Assembly: GCA_002101205.1 (NCBI GenBank)
Contig: LWTM01000076.1
Coordinates: 1 to 64,000, forward strand
Length of the DNA stretch: 64,000 bases
Direction of reading: 5' to 3'
From: Cycloclasticus sp. symbiont of Poecilosclerida sp. N
Lineage (GTDB): Bacteria; Pseudomonadota; Gammaproteobacteria; Methylococcales; Cycloclasticaceae
Part shown: in pieces, positions 57,818 through 64,000 of the stretch
How the letters are laid out: the number at the start of each line of letters is the position of its first letter
How positions within the stretch are numbered: position 1 is the first letter of the stretch
The notes under the pieces: generated by a model
Database searches by the model: none
Seen by the model: only the letters and a program-made list of their open reading frames with translations
What the model was told of the DNA's origin: nothing
Position numbers and translations under genes: made by a program

Positions 57818-58065
57818 TTAGATGTGACCGCGTTCAGCAAGCGATGTGACGCAGCCTTTACCAATAATAAGGTGGTCTAAGACTCTAACGTCAATGAGTT
57901 TTAGTGCGTTTTTAATTACCGCGTTAGATCAATGTCTGATTGACTCGGTTCAGGATTTCTAAATGGATGATTGTGGACGAAGATAATTGCGGCAGCATTG
58001 TGCTTTAAAGGGCTTCTAACGACTTCACGAGGGTGCTCTTGTTCGGGTCAATCGGTAATAGACAT
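57818..58065 (-). pseudogene. radC: radC (UPF0758) C-terminal remnant
   Basis: The minus strand reads [20 protein letters not shown], then [19 protein letters not shown], a stop, and [27 protein letters not shown]. HNHPxGxxxPSxxD is the JAB/MPN metal motif of RadC, here with Phe for the first Gly. The N-terminal half and the start are missing and the frame is broken twice. Place and direction (beside rpmB, opposite coaBC) match radC in relatives. Confidence 0.75.
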
Positions 58066-58159
58066 TATCATTCCTTGAGTATGTTATGAGACCATGACAT
58101 AAGTCTGAAGCATGTAGAAAATGGCGGTCTCTACTGTAACGGAACTTATGACCTTTCGG

Positions 58160-58165
58160 TATAAT
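58160..58165 (+). promoter_or_regulatory. Probable -10 element of coaBC
   Basis: A perfect TATAAT 34 bases before the chosen coaBC start. No good -35 match was found. It lies inside the longer possible reading frame, which supports the later start. Confidence 0.4.
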
Positions 58166-58198
58166 AGGGGTTTAGTTTCAAAAATGTTAAATTTTATT

Positions 58199-59407
58199 AT
58201 GAATAAACTCCAACATCGGCGTGTTTTGCTGGGCGTAACAGGTGGTATAGCAGCTTATAAGGCGGTAGAAATATTGCGGCAATGTCAACGCTTAGGAGCA
58301 CAAGTGCGCATTGTTATGACGCCCGCGGCGACGGAGTTTATTACGCCGTTAACGTTTCAAGCTTTATCGGGCTCGTCTGTGCATACTCAGTTACTGGATG
58401 CTGAAGAAGAGGCAGGTATGGGGCATATCAATCTTGCGCGTTGGGCAGATGTGATTTTAGTTGCCCCGGCGAGTGCTGATTTTATTGCACGCTTGGCCTG
58501 CGGTATGGCGAACGACTTGTTAACAACATTGTTGCTGGCTACTGAAAAACCGGTGATGCTCGCGCCGGCTATGAATCGCGCAATGTTTGATGACCTTCAT
58601 ACGCAACAGAATATTCAGAAACTAAAAAGCCAAGGCGTCGTTATCTTAGGCCCAGGAGAAGGGGTTCAAGCGTGCGATGAAGTAGGTTTAGGACGAATGC
58701 TAGAGCCTGAAGAATTAGTGCAAGCAGTAACGGAACATTTTCAAACGGGCGAACTGGCCGGGCTTAATGTTTTATTAAATGCAGGTCCGACACGAGAAGC
58801 GATAGACCCCGTGCGCTATATCAGTAATCATAGTTCGGGTAAAATGGGCTTTGCGCTTGCCCAAGCTTGTGCAGAAGCGGGTGCGCAAGTCACTTTGGTG
58901 GCTGGCCCTGCGCAGCTTCAAACGCCTTCAGGTGTGGAGCGAATTGATGTTGTTAGTGCGAGTGAAATGTCTGAAGCGGTGATGGAAAAAGCTAAAGAAG
59001 CCGATATTTTTATAGCGTCGGCGGCGGTGGTGGATTACACGCCTGTTGAAGTTGCTGAAAAGAAAATTAAAAAAAATGCTTCGGAAATGCAATTGAAACT
59101 TATTAAAACGAACGATATTTTAACGAATGTAGCAACGCAAGATGATACGACTTTTTGCGTTGGCTTTGCAGCCGAAACGGATAATTTAGAGCAAAACGCA
59201 AGAGCAAAGTTAGAGCGAAAATCCTTAGATATGATTGCCGCTAACTGGGTGGGGCAATCACGAGGTGGGTTTAATAGCGATTACAACGCATTGTCGGTGT
59301 ACTGGAAAGACGGTGGACAAGAAATAGACAGTATGCCAAAGCCAGAATTGGCCAGAAAATTAATCGCACTCATAGCAAAAAGATACCATGAAAAAAATAC
59401 AACTTAA
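58199..59407 (+). CDS. coaBC: Phosphopantothenoylcysteine synthetase/decarboxylase
   Basis: A 402-residue bifunctional coenzyme A synthesis enzyme. The flavin decarboxylase half has [20 protein letters not shown] and [11 protein letters not shown]. The CTP-dependent ligase half has [40 protein letters not shown] and [11 protein letters not shown]. The ATG at 58199 gives the family's usual start; an upstream frame to 58121 would include the promoter. It overlaps dut by 20 bases. Confidence 0.95.
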   Translation: MNKLQHRRVLLGVTGGIAAYKAVEILRQCQRLGAQVRIVMTPAATEFITPLTFQALSGSSVHTQLLDAEEEAGMGHINLARWADVILVAPASADFIARLACGMANDLLTTLLLATEKPVMLAPAMNRAMFDDLHTQQNIQKLKSQGVVILGPGEGVQACDEVGLGRMLEPEELVQAVTEHFQTGELAGLNVLLNAGPTREAIDPVRYISNHSSGKMGFALAQACAEAGAQVTLVAGPAQLQTPSGVERIDVVSASEMSEAVMEKAKEADIFIASAAVVDYTPVEVAEKKIKKNASEMQLKLIKTNDILTNVATQDDTTFCVGFAAETDNLEQNARAKLERKSLDMIAANWVGQSRGGFNSDYNALSVYWKDGGQEIDSMPKPELARKLIALIAKRYHEKNTT

Positions 59408-59843
59408 ATTACTGGACGATCGCTTAGGCCGGTCCATTGAATTACCAGAATACGCAACCGCCGGCTCGGCTGGCTTGGATTTGCGAGCCTGCTTAGACGA
59501 AACTTTACTGCTAAAACCAGGTGAAACAAAGCTGATTCCGACCGGAATGGCGATTCATATTGCGGATGAGAGTTTGGCGGCGATCATTTTACCGCGCTCA
59601 GGGCTTGGGCATAAGCATGGCATTGTTTTGGGTAACCTTGTGGGGTTAATTGACTCTGATTATCAGGGGGCACTTTTTGTTTCGTGTTGGAATCGAGGTA
59701 GTACAGAGTTCACGATTGAAATAGGTGACCGTATTGCCCAGTTGATTTTTGTGCCCGTTGAGCAAGTGGAGTTTGAACAAGTAGATAGTTTTGATGAAAG
59801 CCAGCGAGGTGAAGGCGGATTTGGACATACAGGGAAAGGATAA
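59388..59843 (+). CDS. dut: dUTP diphosphatase
   Basis: A 151-residue trimeric dUTPase that removes dUTP and makes dUMP. All five motifs are visible: [45 protein letters not shown] and [11 protein letters not shown]. The coaBC-dut overlap is the classical arrangement. algC, which usually follows, is ruined. Confidence 0.96.
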   Translation: MKKIQLKLLDDRLGRSIELPEYATAGSAGLDLRACLDETLLLKPGETKLIPTGMAIHIADESLAAIILPRSGLGHKHGIVLGNLVGLIDSDYQGALFVSCWNRGSTEFTIEIGDRIAQLIFVPVEQVEFEQVDSFDESQRGEGGFGHTGKG

Positions 59844-59844
59844 T

Positions 59845-60428
59845 GTGACGTCGAAAAGTCTTTTGATATCAATTCTGTTGATGACAGTTGCTGGTATTAC
59901 TGGCGTTAGTTTTTACCTTAAAAAAGAGCGCACAAACTGTTGAAAAATGGTTGGTTAAGTCTATTTCGTTGAGGGCATGCTAAAAACTCGTGTTGTTCGC
60001 CCTACTGGTTAACCTATGTAGAAAAAAGATTATTGTGAAAAGTTGAGTGAGCCGATTAAAACAATAATAAGTAAAAAGAAGTGTGTGCTTATGGTTGAAG
60101 AAAGTAGCTCGCTTTTACGCGAGGATATGGTTGAGAACGAGACAAAAATGGACGTACCGCAATCAATATTCAGGGTTTATGATATTCGTGGCAATGATGC
60201 TATACGCAATGGATGTCTAGACAAGCCGGTGCGGACATTATTTTTGACGTAAAATGTACGCGCAATTTGGCGAAAGTTATTGCTAAGCACGGCGGTAAGC
60301 CTGTGATGTCGAAAACAGGACATTCGCTGATTAAGGCGAAAATGAAAGAAACAAATGCTGAACTGGCGGGCGAAATGAGTGGGCACATTTTCTTTAAGGT
60401 ATTTTCAAAGAAAAAATGTTACAAATAA
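59845..60428 (+). pseudogene. algC: algC-type phosphomannomutase/phosphoglucomutase ruin
   Basis: A GTG frame gives a membrane anchor (KSLLISILLMTVAGITGVSF) then stops. Later [18 protein letters not shown] is the start of the catalytic region of AlgC-type mutases. A large deletion joins it to [40 protein letters not shown] and [12 protein letters not shown], the sugar-binding domain 3 region. The catalytic phosphoserine loop and domain 4 are lost. Position between dut and argB is where algC lies in Pseudomonas and relatives, including the N-terminal membrane extension. Confidence 0.8.
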
Positions 60429-61382
<954 letters not shown>

Positions 61383-61529
61383 CGACTTAATGGGTTAAAG
61401 CTTTCGATAGTTTTCGTTAATCTATTTGTAAAGCTCTCCAACGGTGGAATAATAGGGTTGAAAAGATATTTTTTGCATAATATTTTGTGCCTGCATTATC
61501 TAATTAAACACTCGTTTAATTTAGATAAT

Positions 61530-61688
61530 GACCTCTGCATAACGTAGCGAGCACAGGCAAGACACCAAAAGTAGGCGTCTTAGACGAGGCAAAAATTGGA
61601 GAAAAAGCGTAGTTTATTGATGTAAATGAGTATTTTGAGCCGATTTTTAGCGCCGAATTGTCTAGCACGGTAGTTATGTTGAGGTCTC
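61530..61688. mobile_element. MITE-like element between argB and aceE
   Basis: GACCTCTGCATAAC at the left and GTTATGTTGAGGTC at the right are inverted copies (12 of 14 pairs), related to the GAGACCTCAGCATAAC end at 24.5 kb. The 159-base interior has no reading frame. GATAAT occurs just outside each end, possibly a target duplication. It lies about 210 bases before aceE. Bases 61383-61529 and 61689-61896 hold no gene; an insertion here may have altered the aceE promoter. Confidence 0.6.
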
Positions 61689-61896
61689 GGATAATGTATA
61701 ATTTTTTCGAAATAAAAAAGACCATTTTAAAATCAAACTTTCAAAGGCATTATTCATTTTAATGGCAGGCTAAGTATAGTTCAGAATAAAGCCTTTCGTG
61801 TGCTATTAGGTCAGCGAAATAACATAAGTGCTGGTCTAAACTTAAGGCGATGAAAATTTTTTTTGAGCGAATAATATTAGATAATCTGGAGTATAC

Positions 61897-64000
61897 ATGG
61901 CAACTAATCAAGCTTTCCCTACCCTCGATGCTGGTGACAGCGACGCACAAGAAACGCAAGAATGGCTGGATGCGCTCGAGGCGGTTATCGAACATGAAGG
62001 CGGAGAGCGCGCTCATTATTTACTCGAAAAGCTCATTGAGAAAGCGCGTTTAGCGGGTGCAGTTATACCTTTTAGCGCAGCGACGGCCTACATCAACACC
62101 ATCGAAATTTCGCAACAAGCTAAATATATTGGTGATACGTCACTGGAGCATAAAATTTGCTCGTACGTTCGTTGGAATGCAATGGTGATGGTTCTTCGCG
62201 CGAACAAAGAGACCAATGTGGGTGGGCATATTGCCAGTTTTGCCTCGTCGGCCACCTTATATGATGTGGGTTATAACCACTTTTGGCACGCGGCCAGTGA
62301 AACACACGGCGGTGATTTAGTTTATGTACAAGGCCACGTAGCAACAGGGATTTACGCACGTGCTTTTATGTTGGGACGTTTAAGCAAAGAACAAATGGAC
62401 AGTTTCCGTCAAGAAGTGGACGGTGGCGGTCTTTCGTCTTATCCGCACCCTTGGCTAATGCCTGATTTCTGGCAATTCCCTACCGTGTCGATGGGTTTGG
62501 GGCCGATTATGGCGATCTATCAAGCGCGTTTCATGAAGTACGTTGAAGATCGCGGCTTTGCGCAAACAAGCGACCGAAAAGTATGGGCATTCTTGGGTGA
62601 TGGTGAAACAGATGAGCCTGAATCATTGGGCGCTATCGGTATGGCGGGGCGTGAGAAATTAGATAACCTTGTTTTTGTTGTCAACTGTAACCTGCAACGT
62701 TTAGATGGCCCTGTTCGAGGTAATGGCAAAATTATTCAAGAACTGGAGTCTGAATTTAGAGGCGCTGGCTGGAATGTCATTAAAGTTATTTGGGGTAACC
62801 GTTGGGATGCGCTTTTAGCCCGCGATACAGAAGGTCATTTACGTAAACGCATGATGGATTGCGTGGACGGCGATTACCAAACCATGAAAGCAAAAGACGG
62901 CGCGTATGTGCGTGAAACCTTCTTTAATACGCCAGAGCTTCAGGCAATGGTAGCGGATTGGTCAGATAAAGATATTTGGGAATTAAATCGTGGTGGGCAC
63001 GATCCTGCCAAAGTATTTGCCGCATATACAGCGGCTTGTAAAGAAACAGAAAGACCTACCGTTATTTTGGCGAAAACCATTAAAGGTTATGGCATGGGCG
63101 AGTCTGGCGAAGCGCAGAACACCACGCATCAACAAAAGAAAATGAGCCATAACTCATTGCTTCACTTTAGAGATCAGTTTGATTTGCCCGTGTCAGATGA
63201 AGAGGTGGATAACTTAGAGTACTTAACATTTGAAGAAGGCTCGCCAGAACAAGAGTATATGAAGAAAAAACGTGCGGACTTGGGTGGTTACCTGCCTGCG
63301 CGTCGTGAGAAATCAGATTCGTTACCGATACCTGATTTGTCGGTTTTTGAGCCGATGATGAAAGGCACGGCAGAAGGCCGTGAAATTTCAACGACCATGG
63401 CGTTTGTGCGTATTTTGAATATCTTATTAAAAGACAAAGAAATTGGTAAACGTATCGTGCCGATTGTGCCGGATGAGTCTCGCACCTTTGGTATGGAAGG
63501 CTTATTCCGTCAACTGGGTATTTGGTCGCACGTGGGGCAGCTGTATACACCACAAGATTCAGATCAGTTGATGTTCTACAAAGAAGACAAAAACGGTCAA
63601 GTCTTGCAAGAAGGTATTAACGAGGCCGGGGGTATGTGTGATTGGATCGCTGCAGGGACATCGTATTCCACCAGCAATGTGCCGATGATTCCGTTTTACA
63701 TTTTCTACTCTATGTTTGGTTTTCAACGTGTTGGAGATTTGATTTGGGCAGCGGCCGATCAGCGGGCGCGTGGTTTCCTATTAGGCGGCACAGCAGGGCG
63801 CACAACACTCAACGGCGAAGGCTTGCAACATGAAGACGGGCATAGTTTATTATGGGCATCGTCTGTACCGAACTGTATTTCTTACGATCCAACCTTTAAT
63901 TATGAGTTGGCGGTCATTGTGCATGATGGTTTAAAACGCATGTTCACCGAGCAAGAAGATGTCTTTTATTATCTCACCGTGATGAATGAAAACTATGCTC
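61897..64000 (+). CDS. aceE: Pyruvate dehydrogenase E1 component (partial, runs off the window)
   Basis: The first 701 codons of a homodimeric E1, normally about 885 residues. DPETQEWLDALEAVIEHEG-like opening (QETQEWLDALEAVIEHEGGE), SSATLYDVGYNHFW, the thiamine diphosphate motif GDGETDEPESLGAIGMAGRE ending in VNCNLQRLDGPVRGNGKIIQ, and PDESRTFGMEGLFRQLGIWS identify it. It decarboxylates pyruvate for acetyl-CoA formation. A CTGGAG ribosome site precedes the ATG. aceF and lpd presumably follow outside the window. Confidence 0.97.
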   Translation, partial: MATNQAFPTLDAGDSDAQETQEWLDALEAVIEHEGGERAHYLLEKLIEKARLAGAVIPFSAATAYINTIEISQQAKYIGDTSLEHKICSYVRWNAMVMVLRANKETNVGGHIASFASSATLYDVGYNHFWHAASETHGGDLVYVQGHVATGIYARAFMLGRLSKEQMDSFRQEVDGGGLSSYPHPWLMPDFWQFPTVSMGLGPIMAIYQARFMKYVEDRGFAQTSDRKVWAFLGDGETDEPESLGAIGMAGREKLDNLVFVVNCNLQRLDGPVRGNGKIIQELESEFRGAGWNVIKVIWGNRWDALLARDTEGHLRKRMMDCVDGDYQTMKAKDGAYVRETFFNTPELQAMVADWSDKDIWELNRGGHDPAKVFAAYTAACKETERPTVILAKTIKGYGMGESGEAQNTTHQQKKMSHNSLLHFRDQFDLPVSDEEVDNLEYLTFEEGSPEQEYMKKKRADLGGYLPARREKSDSLPIPDLSVFEPMMKGTAEGREISTTMAFVRILNILLKDKEIGKRIVPIVPDESRTFGMEGLFRQLGIWSHVGQLYTPQDSDQLMFYKEDKNGQVLQEGINEAGGMCDWIAAGTSYSTSNVPMIPFYIFYSMFGFQRVGDLIWAAADQRARGFLLGGTAGRTTLNGEGLQHEDGHSLLWASSVPNCISYDPTFNYELAVIVHDGLKRMFTEQEDVFYYLTVMNENYA

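Overview
The window is a piece of a gammaproteobacterial chromosome of moderate to low GC. The order mnmG-rsmG-parA-parB-atpIBEFHAGDC-glmU-glmS, the coaBC-dut-(algC)-argB block, the TIGR02449-zapA-6S RNA-fau-rpiA block and glnK-amtB are classical for this class. A Rieske ferredoxin of the aromatic-dioxygenase type, next to the ruin of a matching reductase, fits a marine hydrocarbon degrader of the Cycloclasticus/Thiotrichales kind. That identification is an inference from gene content, not a match to a reference.

Layout. 1-17.5 kb is an accessory region bounded and littered by dead transposons (IS5, IS256, IS21, IS3). It holds first a tightly packed minus-strand envelope operon (0.67-8.9 kb): a frameshifted exported protein with 18-bp repeats, a lipoprotein, a membrane-anchored helical-repeat protein, a PEGA/SUMF1 protein, a hidden 49-residue membrane peptide, a MotA/TolQ/ExbB channel subunit and two von Willebrand A proteins. 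The membrane anchors of the last two look like the ExbD/TolR helix, including its aspartate. I know of no described system with this composition and regard it as the best candidate for an undescribed machine. Next comes a decayed defence-type island (9.8-17.1 kb): a very AT-rich 1393-residue sacsin/HSP90-type ATPase with a DUF3883 nuclease-like end (intact), a broken adenine methylase with a coupled stub ORF, an intact ParD-like/RelE-like pair, a truncated BrnT and an HNH remnant.

17.5-31 kb mixes core genes with erosion: truncated argC; glnK-amtB with a sigma-54 promoter and an NtrC-like palindrome; a TorF-like porin; ubiK; a comM ruin; a shortened DUF3530 gene; CopD- and DUF445-family membrane proteins; tkt; pgk (no gap beside it); a SulP transporter; and a complete but frameshifted IS1595 copy. 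31-42.7 kb holds a candidate small RNA, rpiA, fau, a strong 6S RNA candidate, zapA, rpe-gph, trpEGDC, a crp-like remnant, OsmC and VOC proteins, and the ferredoxin. 42.7-57.7 kb is the conserved mnmG-to-glmS block plus rpmB-rpmG. 57.7-64 kb has a radC ruin, coaBC-dut, an algC ruin, argB, a small inverted-repeat element and the start of aceE.

The working genes cover central carbon metabolism (transketolase, PGK, RpiA, Rpe, PDH E1), tryptophan synthesis, nitrogen uptake, ATP synthesis and chromosome partition. The recurrent theme outside them is loss: at least six host genes and about ten transposases are visibly broken, which suggests past IS expansion followed by decay.
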